A stretch of 64,000 nt of DNA from Didymella arachidicola (GCA_016630955.3 CM049985.1:2294001-2358000), one strand, 5' to 3'; numbered from the stretch's first letter, positions 43,689 through 56,308 are shown. Notes: a model not told the origin generated them from the letters alone. Translations and numbers: made by a program.

Positions 43689-45666
43689 GGTGGAGAGAAA
43701 AGAAGAGCTGCAGCGGGCCCAGAGCGAGCGGGTCGATATATGGCGGCGCGAGGAGGCGCAATTTCGGGGCCCGTATAGAAGCGGCAGCGAGAGCGTGGTT
43801 GGGCTGGGGCTTGGGGCTTGCGTCGTCTTGGACCAGCGACCGAGCAGCGCTGTGGCTGGCAGCTCTTTTATCGGGGTGGTTGGGATCAACGCCCAGCACC
43901 AGCAGCCGCCGGACTGGTTGCACTGGCGATGAGGTAGCACAACGGCCGTGCGGTGCAGTGGGGACAGCTGAGCGATTGTATGCAGGAGACAGTATGCAGT
44001 ACAGTATACACAGAGTAGCAATGCGTCTGGAAGTATACCGTTGAGGCTGCTGCTGCTGCTGCAGAGCGTCTTCTGCTTCTTCTTCTGCTGCTGCTGCTCG
44101 AGAGCTGCTTGTCCCGCTGCGCTACCGCCCCGCGCCTGCCGACCCACGCTTCCAGCCTCCACAGCCTCCAACCCACCAATCGCCCCTGCGAACCGCCCGC
44201 TGCCCTGCAACCTCAGCCCACCGACCGTGCCGGCTTCCACAGCTCGTCCGTTGCGCAATCTTGCTTGTACAAGTAGTCCGCGCACTCTCTTGCACCTGCG
44301 CAATGCATAGGAAAGCTTCGTCAGTGCTGCAAGCTAGGACCATGTTCATCGCCGCCGTCTGTTGCTCGGCCGACACATCCCCCAGAGGTTTGCACACAGA
44401 CTGCCGCTGCAGCCTTGGCACCTGCCGCACACCCTGACCACCACAGAGACCTCTTCAGTGTTACTGCCGTCTTGACAACAAATATTTTTCTGCCCATCTT
44501 CCCTCCAGGTCCCTTGGCGTGTTTTGAGAGCACGTCACGTTCATCATCACTGATTGCATGGACGATGGTATGCTACACGCCAGAAAATGAACACCCTCAT
44601 GCGCTCTAGTACCTCGGCTTGGCAGCAACTCAATCGCTAAAGTCCGAGATTCGACGCCGTCATCTGCCAGACGGCGATGTACCAATTCCACGGGTAATGG
44701 CCCTGACTTGGGCGACGGGTAGTGCGGACCCCGAGGCAACACACTACGCCAATGGTCAATTAGACGACACCCGTCTGTCCGCAAACAGCTTTCTACACTG
44801 ACATAATTACTCCACAACTTAAACGAGCCTCTCTCAACACAACGTGGAACCCTAGAAAATACCAATGCACGTTGCGGAAGATATCAAAGCATCACATCTC
44901 GGTTCCAGCCGTGGAGACTCGAGATGGCAGTGCCTGACTAAAGATCCGCAATAAGCAATTGATCGTCCAGCATGCTGTCTAACTTCGCAATCTTGATGCT
45001 CTCCCCTCATATTCCAAGATCACCACCGTAGGGGAAAAACACCGGCTGTCCACGTTGAGTATCCCAACCCGCAGAGGACCGTAGTCGTGACATGTAACGA
45101 GATCGACGTAATCTTAGGCAACGCAACAACAACTCACCTAAGGTAGTGAAAGGACACTTGGAGCTAAGCCCCAATGAGCCGTTCCATGTTTCGAGCCGAG
45201 GCAGATACAGAGACAAGAGTAAGTGTACCTGATCACCCGCGTCGGCGTTCACTTTACAGCTGGCTCTTGCCATCCACCGCATCGAGACTAGTCTGTTGTC
45301 GGTACACTGCGATCCCGCCGTCAGGCACATCTATCACATACACTCAACACCATGCCAATGTCAACTATCATTGCTCCGTGGGAGCTACCATGGTCACAAT
45401 CGATGGCAAGCTACCGCAACCGGTCGCTCTTCACCCTCAATCCCCAGGCTACGACTTCACCCTTTGTCTCCCATGCGCCGCCTTCGACATCCAAGCATCA
45501 CACAGCTCTGTCGACTGGTGGAGCACGTCGAGATATCCACAGTGATGGACCAGTTCCTTGAGCTTGGCTATTCAAGCTGTATCTATAAAGATGAGAGACG
45601 AGAGACCACTTTCCTGCATCGCCGCATCCATCAACATCCCATCATTACATCGAGAAGAACATCATC
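43689..45666. other. Divergent upstream region of 2 kb
   Basis: It lies between the 541-residue gene (minus) and the CAP gene (plus) and has no convincing gene. Trinucleotide tracts (GCT and CTT) occur at 44047-44099. Confidence 0.45.
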
Positions 45667-46590
45667 ATGAAGCTTTCCATCTTCACTACTTCTGCTCTGG
45701 CAACGGGCGTCTTTGCGTTGCCGAACCCTCAACTCCTAGGTCTGAACTTGGGCCTGGGCGCAAAGGTGACGGTGTTTTCTACTGTCACTGTCACGCAGCC
45801 AGCTGCCGCATGTCTCCCTGCATCGGCAACAGGCGTTTCAATTGGCCTTCCCCCGGTCAATCCCCCTCTTTCAGTCCCGAGCATTCTCCCTACGTCGATT
45901 GCTGCACCGGTGCAGCAGACGACATCGTGGGTCACGCTTCCGTCACTCGCACTGCCATCGATCGCAAAGCCAAGTCTTGCGCAGATTTCATCTTGGACCC
46001 AGCCCACGCCCAGCGCGATCACAGTGCCCACACCCCAGCTTCCTTCAATTCCTGGCCGTGTCATCGGTGCCGCGCAAGCCTACCTTTCTACCGGTCTACC
46101 ATACCAGATCGCCATTCTCTACCACCACAACGCCGCGCGCCTGCTTCATGGCGCCGCACCGCTGGTCTGGGATGCTTCTTGCGCCGCCGCCGCCCTCGCT
46201 TCCGCGTCGACTTGCAAGCTCGCCAGCTACACTTCAGGCTATAACACCTACCTCTCCAGCACCGCCGCATTCAATGTGACAGCCGCCATCACCGAGACGT
46301 GGTATAAGAACGAGCTCTCATCTCTGACGCCGTATTTCGGCGTCCCTACCTTGCCTGTTTCCCTGCTGCCGAGAGTGAGTGCCTCTGCGCAGGTGCTGTG
46401 GAAGGGCACCACAAGGGTGGGATGCGCGTCTGTCGATTGCACGGGCAGGATGAAAGTCAACGGTGTGGCATCCGGATTGAGCAAGTACACGGTCTGCAAC
46501 TATGCTGCGGCAGGTGGTGTGAACGGGCTATTTGCGGTCAACGTTGGGCGCCCGGTGTCGACTGCCAACTTGGGCAAGTGGACTGATTAA
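45667..46590 (+). CDS. Secreted CAP-domain (PR-1/SCP-like) protein
   Basis: One exon, 307 residues. A signal peptide (residues 1-18, ending in TGVFALPN) is followed by a Pro/Ser/Thr-rich linker of about 120 residues. The CAP domain runs from about 135 to 300. Its pattern is clear: HHNAARLLHGAAPLVWD, GYNTY, TETWYKNE, AQVLWKGTTRVGCASVDC and VCNYAAAGGVNGLFAVNV, corresponding to CAP motifs 3, 4, 1 and 2 in the fold. Paired cysteines fit extracellular folding. Fungal CAP proteins bind and export sterols or lipids (yeast Pry proteins), and some act at host surfaces. Which applies here cannot be told. The next gene also encodes a secreted protein. Confidence 0.88.
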   Translation: MKLSIFTTSALATGVFALPNPQLLGLNLGLGAKVTVFSTVTVTQPAAACLPASATGVSIGLPPVNPPLSVPSILPTSIAAPVQQTTSWVTLPSLALPSIAKPSLAQISSWTQPTPSAITVPTPQLPSIPGRVIGAAQAYLSTGLPYQIAILYHHNAARLLHGAAPLVWDASCAAAALASASTCKLASYTSGYNTYLSSTAAFNVTAAITETWYKNELSSLTPYFGVPTLPVSLLPRVSASAQVLWKGTTRVGCASVDCTGRMKVNGVASGLSKYTVCNYAAAGGVNGLFAVNVGRPVSTANLGKWTD

Positions 46591-47865
46591 GTGTGGTGGT
46601 TAAGGCAAGAGGTGCATCACGCAACAACGCCTGTGGAGGAGTCTCGAGCGCGCCTGTTCTTTCGCTTATGGTTCAAGCCTGGTGGTCTTGCTTTCTTACT
46701 TCGTGTTGATTCTATAATGCACATAATCAATATCCAGTTTCATTGACACAGTCACACCAAGGCTCCACGTTGTAAGCAGCAAATATCATGACACGCGCTT
46801 GGCAGGCTTGTCAGGTCCCGTGGTCGCTATTATTGGGTGCGGGGAATTTTAAGGCTTGCCGTGATTCGCATTGCTGCTGCTGCAGCACTGCAGCAGCTGA
46901 CAGCGCATTCTCGTGCCAAGACACGGCGTGCACATTTGCCATTGCGACATTGCTTCGTACAGCAGCCGAGATCCATCTACCGACCAGCCTACGGGGCGCC
47001 TGGATCAGCCCTACAACCACAACCACAGCTGCATGGCAAAAGCAATAGCTTGCCCACTAAATAGGCTCGCGCCGCTAAGAGTAAAACTAAACCCCCCTGC
47101 AATTCTCCTCCAACTCGTGTATCTCCTAGATCCTAAGATCCAGCAGTGAAGTAGTCTTAACTTGCTGCTCAGCAACACACATGCGCCCTACGAGCTGGAT
47201 GCCTGAGGATCGTCGCCTGCTGTACTGTGTATGTCGTATACGAGGGCAGGCCAATATTCACGCGGTGGTGAGCTGAGGTGCAGACGCCCCAATACTGCAC
47301 CTTGACTAGGTGCATGCACACCCCTGCATAGGGCTACGCGAGTGTCATCAACCAACAGCTCGTTGAATGCCGACAGCAGCAGCAACAGCAACAGCAGCAC
47401 ATTCTCGTACGCAAGTATCTACCTTGAAGCGCCCGCAGCGTCTCACGAATGCTTCCTTTCGTCTTCTCCTGCCGAGTATATACGTCTTCTCCCACCGAGA
47501 TTCCACAACAGTCAGCCTCTGTCGTTACTCCACGTCCCCTCCCGATCGGGTACCTGCGCTAAATTTAGTAAGCACTACTCTCGTTTACGACAAGCTCGGT
47601 ATTGCCGTCGATCCATGGCTTACACCATTCCCCACAACCACCACCACCCATGCGCTCAACCTCGCTCCTTTTCGGCAGCGTCACCACTCCCGCGCACGCC
47701 TCAAACGCCTCGTCGTCCGTTGAGCTGTCATGATCAACTCGGGGCGCTGACAAAGACCTCACCGATCGCAAATTCGCGTTCAGCTGCGCTACAGGGATGC
47801 CGCGATTGATATAAATCAGCGCTTCTGCGCACTTGTGAAAAAAATCTTTATCCCCGGATTTGAAT
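46591..47865. other. Intergenic between CAP and chitin deacetylase genes
   Basis: About 1.3 kb with no recognisable gene. A CAG/CAA tract lies at 47374-47399. Confidence 0.45.
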
Positions 47866-49475
47866 ATGCGTTTACTACTCCTCGCCGCAGCGGCGCTTGT
47901 CCCTTCTGTTCTTGCCGTCGCACGCGGGGGACCGTGTGGTGCGTCCCAGGGAAAATGCGATACTGGACTGTGTTGCTCGCAGTATGGGTACTGCGATAGT
48001 ACCGAGTGGCACTGCGGTACGGGGTGCCAGGCGGCGTACGGTACATGTTATGGTTTGACGCCGCCGCCGGTTGCGCAGGCGGACAATGCTTGTGGTGCTG
48101 GAAAGACTAGCTGTGGGAGTAGTCTGTGTTGCTCGCAGTATGGGTACTGTGGGAGTACGACGGATTACTGTGGGACGGGGTGTCAGTCTGCGTTTGGGAA
48201 ATGTACGGGTATGTGAACTGAGATCTGGTGTGGTCGGCAGTGGCTCTTGTGTGTTGTCAATTGCTAACTGTGTAATGCTGAAGGAGCGTCTGCGAGTCGA
48301 TCATCGTCATCGGCAACTCCATCAGTATCGTCCGCAACTCGATCAACGTCCGTTCCTCCCTCCGTCTCTACCACGCTCTCGACAGCTACGAGTAAGTCCC
48401 CCCTTGTTGATCCTTCCTGATTGGATCGAATGACTGACATGATGCTTCAGGCTCCCAAAGTGCGGTCCCGACTATCGGCACGTACGCGTACTTGAATGAT
48501 CAGTGTGGACCTACCGTTGGTAAGAAGGCGGCGCCCGGCAAGACTGCAAACAGTGGTCTATGCTGCAGCGCCAAAGGAACCGCCGGGTTCACTGATGAGC
48601 ACTGCGGTACTGGCTGCCAGACTGCGTGGGGCCGCTGTGGAAAAACGATACCGACCGTGAGGGACCGCTGCACCAAGGCAGGAAGCTTCGCTTTGACATT
48701 CGACGACGGTCCTTCGGTCCTCACCCTGGGTCTGCTCAACTACCTGAACAGCCAAAACGTCAAGGCGACCTTCTTCGTCAACGGCCTCAACTGGAAGAAC
48801 AAGGATACCAACAACCCCCTCCCCGGAATCTACAACCTCTCCAGCGTAGTTCGCGCCGCTTACGACACCGGTCACCAGATCTGCAGCCACACATGGAGCC
48901 ATACCGACATCATCACCGTCGATCAATACAACGTCACCTACGAAGTTTCCCGCCTCAACAACGCCTTCCGCCAAATCCTGGGCGGCGTCGTACCCACCTG
49001 CTTCCGCCCCCCCTACGGCGACTACAACGACGAATCCCTCGCCGTCCTCCAAGGCATGGGCTACGGCGAAGACGCCGGCGGCGCAATCGTAACCTGGGAC
49101 CTCGACCCCGTCGACTGGGACCCCGCCCAGCACGGCACCACCCCCACCGTCCAAATCGCAGACATGGTAAACGAATTCAAAACCCAGATCGGCTCCACCA
49201 AGCCCGCCGACTCGACGTTCATGACGCTCGACCACGATGTCTGGAACACTACGGCGGACTTCCGCACTTCGGCCCAAGGTGGGCCGTATCCCAACGTCGT
49301 GCCCCTCGCGCAGAAAGTCGTCGAGTTGCTGAAACCTGCGGGCTGGAATTTCGTCACGCTGGATGAGTGTCTGGGTAAAAGCCCCGGTAGCTTTTACCGC
49401 CCGTATACGCCGACTGATACGGTCTGTTCTGACTCGACGACGCTGGCGACGAATCCCAACGCGTGCTTCGTTTAA
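47866..49475 (+). CDS. Secreted chitin deacetylase with three CBM18 chitin-binding modules
   Basis: Three exons (47866-48208, 48284-48391, 48451-49475) give 491 residues. A signal peptide covers residues 1-17. Three cysteine-rich CBM18 (hevein-like) modules are seen at about 22-59, 72-110 and 166-213, the first two with LCCSQYGYC. A Ser/Thr/Pro linker separates the second and third modules. The NodB deacetylase domain has motif 1 TFDDGP (233-238), the metal His pair in SHTWSHTD (about 297-301), motif 3 RPPYGDYND and the later LDHDVW. It removes acetyl groups from chitin to give chitosan at the wall or outside the cell. In plant pathogens this can hide the fungus from chitinases. The start at 47866 gives a clean signal peptide. 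Confidence 0.93.
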
Positions 49476-50059
49476 TCCAAACGCCTGTCGTCGACCTCGA
49501 ACCTGGGAACCGAGTGACGGTTGGGGTGGAAGACGGGGACGGAGATACGTGGTTATGTATTTTGGGTTTATTGGATATCTGTAATTATCAAAAGTGTTGG
49601 AAAGCTCACGGTGTCTTCTCATCGCCTCTCACGTGTTGTAGCCGTGTATAGGTCGTCTCCTTGCACACGCAGTCGTGTTTTGATCATCGTTCTTCCATGG
49701 CGCGTCCGGAAATGCCGCTCACCGCACCGTGAACTTGATCGTGCTGCCAGTCATGTCACTCGCACGCATCTCTGCATGCATATCTGTAACCCGCGCAATA
49801 CACCGCATATACCCGCCTTTCTGCCGGTGCGAAGCATCTCGCTGTACTGCACAGTCACGAGCGTTGTGGAGTATCGCAAGCAACTGCCGGTATACCTCAT
49901 TCCCGGTACTCTCGCTCTGCTTGCACGTGGTGCAGGCGCATGTCATGTTATCAAGTGGGATTGTGCAATTGTCTTCTGGGCGTAGAGTAAGGAAAGCAAC
50001 GCATTGGCCTAGCACTACGCTACACCAGAGCTCCCATGTCCACCGTGAGAGCCGGATGG
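49476..50059. other. Convergent intergenic region
   Basis: 584 bp between the deacetylase stop and the trehalase stop. Several frames overlap here on both strands with no sign of a real gene. Confidence 0.5.
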
Positions 50060-52136
50060 TTACTTGTTGCGGAACATGCTGTTCTGCTTTGTGCCCTTGA
50101 TCCACGCCGCATCCCTCTTGTGGATCTCCACCGCACTCCTCTTCCGCTTCGCCGCCGCAGACGGCGGCGCAGCAGCCGTGATGTTACCACAGTCCGGCGT
50201 TGTCAGCTTCTGACCAAAGTTATCGACTGCCCAGATCAGCACGCCGTTGCTCCAGCCAAAGCCTTCAACGACGGTGTACTCGCCACCCCCGCCGCGTGCG
50301 TTGATAGCCTCATCCGAGTACTTTTCGAAGATGGTGCCGTTGCCGGTCGCGCCAGGTAGCTGGGGCTCCTCCTCGGTTGCACCGCCGGTGGAGCGCCATG
50401 TGCAGTAGAGTGAGTCGACGTAACGTTGGGCAAGGCGGAGCGCAAGGTCTTGTGTCCAGACGTAATCGTCGCCAGTCTGCTCGTCGTCGTCTTCACTGAC
50501 TTTGAGCGGTGTGTTGAGAAGACCGTGGATCGCGATATATTGCAGAGGAGGCCATACGTTCGGCTCATCCCATTGTTGGCCAGTGAAGAGATTGGTGGCC
50601 GAGACTGCGCCGGCTTCCGTGTCAAGCGCCTCTTCAACGCGCGCAAACGCACGACGGATCGCTGTAGGGTCACCTTTGATGCTTTCGGGTGCGGCGCCAG
50701 TCCAGAAGGGGTACAGTTGACTGAGCTGGAAGCCAACCTGGTAGCCTGTAGGTGCACCGGCGAGCGAAAGCGGCGTGCTGGTGTTATCGGCTAGAGTGTA
50801 GATGTTCTGTGCGCTGGAGGTCAGATTGTAGTCAAAGTAGCTGTAGTATTCAGCGTTCCACAGAAGGGCAGTCATGGCCTCGCTACGGTTTCTGGCAAGT
50901 TCAGCCCACTGGCGCGCTGCGCTGTAGTTGCCCTCACGCCGATGGAACTCCGCAATGGTCATCTCATTGTAGTACAAGATTGAGTTCAGGTCAACTGGGA
51001 TAGTGTTGATGACATTGAGCGATCGGAGTGGGAAGAAGTCGTCGTTGACCGCATCAGATGGGTTCGCTAACCAGCGTGAAGAGTAGTCCCACCCAGTTTC
51101 GGCTCCAGAAGCGAGGTTGGCATATAACAGTGCCTTCTGGGTGTCGTTGAGTGGTTGACTGGCATTGAATTGTTCACCCTCCTCGTTGAAGTAGGTCAGG
51201 TTATTGGCTTGGATATAGTCTTCTCGATACGATTCCGGACGGGGCTGATTGTTCGAGACGTTGTAATGATGTAGGGTGTATTTTCTACCACCACGCTCGA
51301 GGGTCACTGAGCGGTTGGTGACCCAAAATTCGTATTCTTGCTCCAGAACAGGTAAGGCTCGCTCTAGCAAAGTGTAGTTCTGTGTATATTCAACGTATAC
51401 TCGCACCATCTGAGTCAATAGAGGTGGCTGCGAGCGGTTCTCATAATACCTGCGGGCACCATTGGGAACGAAGCCAATCTCCTCAACGAGATCCATGAAG
51501 TTTTCGATGATATTCTCAGCGATCTGTGTAAACGATCCCTTAGTGCGCAGCAGGCCCTCGATGACCCAAAATGAGTCCCAGTAGTAAGGCTCACGGAAGC
51601 GGCCTCCCGCTACGACAAAGGTGCGGTTCACCGGAAGGAACGAGCTGACGCACCCTGTGCAGTTTCCTGCACCGACATATCGGCGTGTCAGATCCGGCCA
51701 GATATCGATCACTTGGCTGGTGAAGTTCACAATGACCGAGCTGTTGACATTGTCCAGGAAGTCCGGTTGTGTCTCAAGCTGATCCGCAGGCAGAGCCTCC
51801 AATTCCGAACCAGCCTCACCGAAATAGGTCGCCAAGAAGTTGTTGAGCTCAGTGTTATTCTGAACTGGCTTTGTGAGGTTCTTGAACGCTCTCAGCACTT
51901 CGTCCAGTGGGCGAATGGTGGGTCTGAGTGTCATCAGGAAGATGTACGGTAGGGCCAATAGGTCATACATACAGATCAACGAACGTCTTCGAGTCTGAGA
52001 AAGGACGTGCGAGCTCGATCTCACGCAGTATATCGCCATAACAATAGATGGGCGAATCGCATGGTGCGATGATGGAGCCGTTCTGGTACAAAGCAGATGC
52101 CAATTGCGCAACGGCGAGTAGGGCGAAGGAACGCAT
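50060..52136 (-). CDS. Secreted trehalase (glycoside hydrolase family 37)
   Basis: Two exons (52136-51973 and 51923-50060) separated by a 49-nt intron with a perfect GTATGT donor give 675 residues. The enzyme hydrolyses trehalose to two glucoses. The start at 52136 gives a signal peptide (MRSFALLAVAQLASA) and the N-terminal block IIAPCDSPIYCYGDIL. The splice restores DSKTFVDLPTIRP, a conserved entry to the fold. Trehalase signature 1 is AGGRFREPYYWDSFW (about 160-174) and signature 2 is QWDEPNVWPP. Many Asn-X-Ser/Thr sites fit secretion. The tail ends in a basic patch (AAAKRKRSAVEIHKRD) with possible KR protease sites. It lacks the phosphorylated N-terminus and EF-hand-like site of fungal neutral trehalases, so an extracellular role is likely. 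Confidence 0.93.
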
Positions 52137-53545
52137 CGCGAGTTCTTCCCAATTGACCGGTCAGAACGAGAGAGAGACACGGAGTATAAGAGCCGCGCAC
52201 ATGAGTGCACGATCGCCTCCGTTATGTACTTGTACACCAGTGTATGCACCCGGTCTCCGTACGACGCAACCCATCAAAGAACCCCGCCATAAGTGCCGCG
52301 TATGAGCACAAACAGGTATGTGTGACACGTATGTGGCTGGTCATCGTACTGGGGACATGCAAAGACAAGTGCAGTCACCCCTTGGCAATACAGCCGGAAA
52401 GGTATTGATCACAACGTTGGTGGGTCGTCGAGTGCAGCTTGGTGTGTCGGCAACTTGGCGGAGCAGCGAAACCCCGCAAAACCCTCGCTAATGAACGCCG
52501 AATGATGTCACATTCGTGCCCCAGGCGTGCCCCAGGAAGTCGTCGAGACCTCCCACGGCAATCCTCACTCACGCGCGGTCATCACAAACACGTTTTGAAG
52601 CATCCCAATTTGAGTTCATACACGCGTCCAGCGTTCGATTGTCAGTTTGCCGCCCCTAGAGCTCAAGGCACCCCTGGCGAACGCTTCCAGGTACATGGTG
52701 TGCTCGCCCATAGGGTGCCTAGGAGCCATCGTCCGATCCGGCCGCTCCGACGAAAAACGGCCTGTCAGCCGCTGCAACGCTGCGAACAGCCAACGTCATG
52801 CCTCGCAAACTTTATCACTAGTCTACATTCCTCTGCTGTGTACCGGTTGCACACTTGTAAGAGGTCTCTGGACGGCCACACGTCAAGTCAGTCAAAAAAG
52901 TTCGATAACCGGAGAGACGCTCCGCACGTGGCTGTACATGGAAGGAATGCATGTTTTCTTTGGCCCAACCACCAGGGCGAGGCCCGCCCGTTGCCCAGGG
53001 ACTGGAGAAGTAAGGGCGCAATCCTGCAGCAAGCAGTAGTCTCGGTCAAGCGTGTACAACCTCAGCATAGCGTCCGTAGGGGGCACAGAGCATTGACAGT
53101 GCCGCACGACGCCCGTCTTCGGTGCGTCAACATTCGCTTTCCTAGTTCATGACAAGTAAATTGACACTCTCCTCCAGCCTTTGGTTTTCGCTCACTGCTA
53201 TACAACTCCCGATCGCAAGTATTGCTACTTTCTGCAGCCCTCTCGTTCTCCCTCCATGCCAGTGCTTCTTTATTCCTCCGGCTATAGTCGGTGAATTAGC
53301 TCGAGTTCATGCCTATATCGTTCCGAGTACTTCAATTTAATCTGTAGGCGGCGCAGGTAGAGATGAAGCCGCAAGATAAGCGAAAGTCCGAGCAGGTGGT
53401 GCCCCAACAGGCACAGACAGGGGCACAAACAAGCACGAAGACGATAAGTGAAGGAAACTGGTCACAACGCTCATCTGTTCATTGGCATCTCTGGTCTGTC
53501 AAAGCTTGCTACCTAACAGCAGCCAACCAATTCGACTGGCTATTC
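52137..53545. other. Intergenic between trehalase and P450 genes
   Basis: 1.4 kb holding the trehalase promoter and the P450 3' flank. The longest open frame (52439-53152) lacks an ATG start and any domain, so it is not annotated. Confidence 0.45.
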
Positions 53546-55003
53546 TCATGTCCATATGATGTCGATGCTCTCACCCTTGACTTTGGAGTTGAACCACTCG
53601 TAGATCTCGACATCACCCTCCTTTGCTACTCGCGCACCGTCAAGCACTTTGCTGCTTGCCAGACGGTCTGTAGCAAGATGTAGTTCCAACGTCGCCAGGT
53701 TGCGCGCTATGCACGCCCGACTCCCTGCGCCGAAGGCGAACCAATACTTTGTCATTTCATCAGTCGCGTCCAGCCATCGTTCCGGGCGAAACTCATACGG
53801 CTCCGAAAACACACTTGAGTTGAAGTGCAACTCATAAGCCGAGCATCCTACTATGGAATTTGCTGGGAAGAAGGTACCCTTGAACATCCAGCCTCCAGGG
53901 GGCACAACGTGTGGTAGTCGTGTTGGGTTTGCCATGCTCAAGCGTAATGCTTCTTTTACGACTGCAGTGAGGTAAGGCAGAGCCTGCACATCTTCAGCCT
54001 GTGCTCCAAGTGCAGCGTTCTTCTCCACCTCCTGTTTGAGTTTGTCGTATTTGGCCGGGTGCATCACAAGTCCTCTGATGATCGTTGCAAGATTCATGCC
54101 AGTCGAATCTGTTCCTGCAAACAGCAGATCCTTGCACTGTGCCGCCACTTCCGCATCGCTGATACCAATCGCCATCAATCGGCCAGGGTATGTTTGCGAT
54201 TTGGCGGTCGTGCACGAGACTAGGTTGCCTACAAACTTGTCGACCAGCGTCATGCTTTCTTCTGTTTTGTGGTCGGCCATCCACTTCCCAATTGCCCACT
54301 CTAACCACACGAAAGCTATCGTTGGTAGATAGAAAAAGCGGCCGACAGCCACGAAAGCGTCTACAAAAGCGCTGACGCTCAAGGTGGGCCCGCGTTCGCT
54401 CACGCCATTGTAGTTTTCCTGGAACAGATGTGTCGATACAGCGTCAACAGCCAAGGCTCGTGTCAAGTTCAAAACATTGACTGGCGTCTTCTTGACTGCC
54501 TCCTGGCCTAATCTTTCTACCATACGATCCACACATCCAGAGATTGCGTCCCTGTTCTCTCTCAGACTCTTGGTCGAGAACATTGGCACCACCGCCTTGG
54601 CTCTTGGCGCTCTGTACTCCGGGTTCGTGGTCGAAAAGATTGATTTGTGACCATCAATGTCAAAGTTGGCATAGCAGGGCGCTTTCATAAAGCCGCCTTT
54701 TGCGACGTAAATTGGATGAACAGCATCCGCGTCAGCGATGTCCACCTCGCCGGGCGCCACACGTACGTACGGGCCGTACTGGGCGTGAAGACTGTGGATG
54801 GTGCTGGCCTCATCACCAACATAGGCATGGTAATGAAGCCATAGCGAAGTGATTTTTGGTAGGATGGGCCCCGGGATGTGCGACAATGGATGAAAATAGA
54901 TACGGTGGATTGTGCGAGCAAAAAGTAGCAGGACGATAGAGCCCAAGGTAAACGTTAGCGGCGACTGACTGAACAAGTCCAACATGACGTCGGACATTCC
55001 CAT
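53546..55003 (-). CDS. Cytochrome P450 monooxygenase
   Basis: One exon, 485 residues. The N-terminal membrane anchor is LTFTLGSIVLLLFA (about 15-28), followed by the Pro-rich hinge YFHPLSHIPGP. The I-helix oxygen-activation motif is AGTDSTG, and the K-helix ExxR is in VKEALRLSM. The PERF-type segment is FRPERW, and the haem loop is FAFGAGSRACIARN with the haem-ligating Cys at about 431. All catalytic elements are present, so it should be a working ER-bound enzyme. By style it resembles fungal P450s of the benzoate hydroxylase/pisatin demethylase kind, but I cannot place the CYP family. No reductase, polyketide synthase or other cluster gene lies next to it. It is the last host gene before the transposon nest. 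Confidence 0.92.
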   Translation of the reverse strand: MGMSDVMLDLFSQSPLTFTLGSIVLLLFARTIHRIYFHPLSHIPGPILPKITSLWLHYHAYVGDEASTIHSLHAQYGPYVRVAPGEVDIADADAVHPIYVAKGGFMKAPCYANFDIDGHKSIFSTTNPEYRAPRAKAVVPMFSTKSLRENRDAISGCVDRMVERLGQEAVKKTPVNVLNLTRALAVDAVSTHLFQENYNGVSERGPTLSVSAFVDAFVAVGRFFYLPTIAFVWLEWAIGKWMADHKTEESMTLVDKFVGNLVSCTTAKSQTYPGRLMAIGISDAEVAAQCKDLLFAGTDSTGMNLATIIRGLVMHPAKYDKLKQEVEKNAALGAQAEDVQALPYLTAVVKEALRLSMANPTRLPHVVPPGGWMFKGTFFPANSIVGCSAYELHFNSSVFSEPYEFRPERWLDATDEMTKYWFAFGAGSRACIARNLATLELHLATDRLASSKVLDGARVAKEGDVEIYEWFNSKVKGESIDIIWT

Positions 55004-56201
55004 GTCGTTGATGTATGGAGGTGTAATTGCGATCGTTTAGTTTTGAGAGTCATCTTCTGGCCGGGCGTAGTGGCCATTTAATCACTCTGCAAGTGCAAGT
55101 GCTGCAAAGGTGGGGCAGATAAGCGCAGGTCTCGTCTGTCAACAGCAACACCGTCTCCCGATACCGCACTCTGCTCGAACCCATCTACGACTCATATCAC
55201 TTACAGGAGGCGTACCTACTCGCAGGGCGCTCGCAACACGTTGCGGTGCTCAACTGTCCTCAACATGGAGATCTATGACGTCAGATCGTGTCAGTTTCGC
55301 GTGCAATCATACATACACCAGGCACAATGAGGTCGCGACGCCTCAACGTCCTGCTCTTGAGGTTTCAGCGTTTACCTCCAGTATCCTCCAGTCGGCTCAA
55401 GACATAATGGGGTCGTCCAAATGTCTTGATATTTCTATCAGCGGCAGCAAGATGCGTTGTTCAGGATAGCCTATTACGCTGCTCGATGACCGCCGCGACT
55501 GGTGCTGATAAGTTTTCCGATCAAATCGATCATTGTCAGCTAAGTACTGTACCCACTCGTCAACATTCGCAGGTGAGTCGCCGTAACTCTACGATGCCGG
55601 TATCCCCGGAGCCGGCCTCACGCAGACACGGTCGACAACCGCAGAGAAAGAGGCCTGCGACCGGCCACGAATGACCCAGGATAAATGTCGTAGTAAATTG
55701 GTTAGTTGCCGCATCTCAAAGAAAGCCCGCAGGAGTCCATTGCAAGGCATGAGCTGCAGCCAGCACAGAGGCATATCCTGCGGACGGCGCAACATTTGAA
55801 GCCCCAATCTTGGTGGTCACCTGGGCAGCATGGTTTTTGGTAAGTCGCTGCTCTGCGGACATCGGTCACTGGACCAGACTTCTACGTTGTACGAGCTTAC
55901 ATACCCTACGGAGTCGCTCGATCTTGCCTGCGTGCATCATCACCACCTCTACCTACACCGTTGTTGGATACGTATCGCGTGACGAAAGCCACAGTTATGA
56001 GATTGCTCCGCGATTGCGTCTTCAAATGAGCGATAGCCAGCAGGTCCCATTCCTACGGGAATCATGGTCTAAAGGAGGAACTGCTGATCATTCGGGAAAC
56101 CGGCACACGTCCAGGCGAAGACTCAACATATACTTATGTGTTTTAGCTAGCAAACCTCGTTTCTGGTGTAGCACGCACGGTCCTCGTTAGGGATAAGTCT
56201 A
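55004..56201. other. Intergenic between P450 gene and transposon nest
   Basis: 1.2 kb with the P450 promoter. No gene or repeat is recognised. Confidence 0.45.
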
Positions 56202-56308
56202 CTGTGGTATCAGGCATAAGTACGTAGTGTAGGTGGGTCGCGGCGTGGCAGATGACTACGGTCAGCCTATTGAAACTTTTGCTAGCTTAGATAGGACAGA
56301 TGGAGGTA

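Noticed and set aside
46660..46690. GGTTCAAGCC, resembling a tRNA T-arm sequence
   Set aside because: No matching acceptor, D or anticodon arm can be folded around it.
52439..53152. Open frame of 237 codons on the plus strand upstream of the P450 3' end
   Set aside because: It begins with TTG and not ATG, is rich in Arg/His/Ser/Pro like random GC-rich sequence, and has no domain or splice context.
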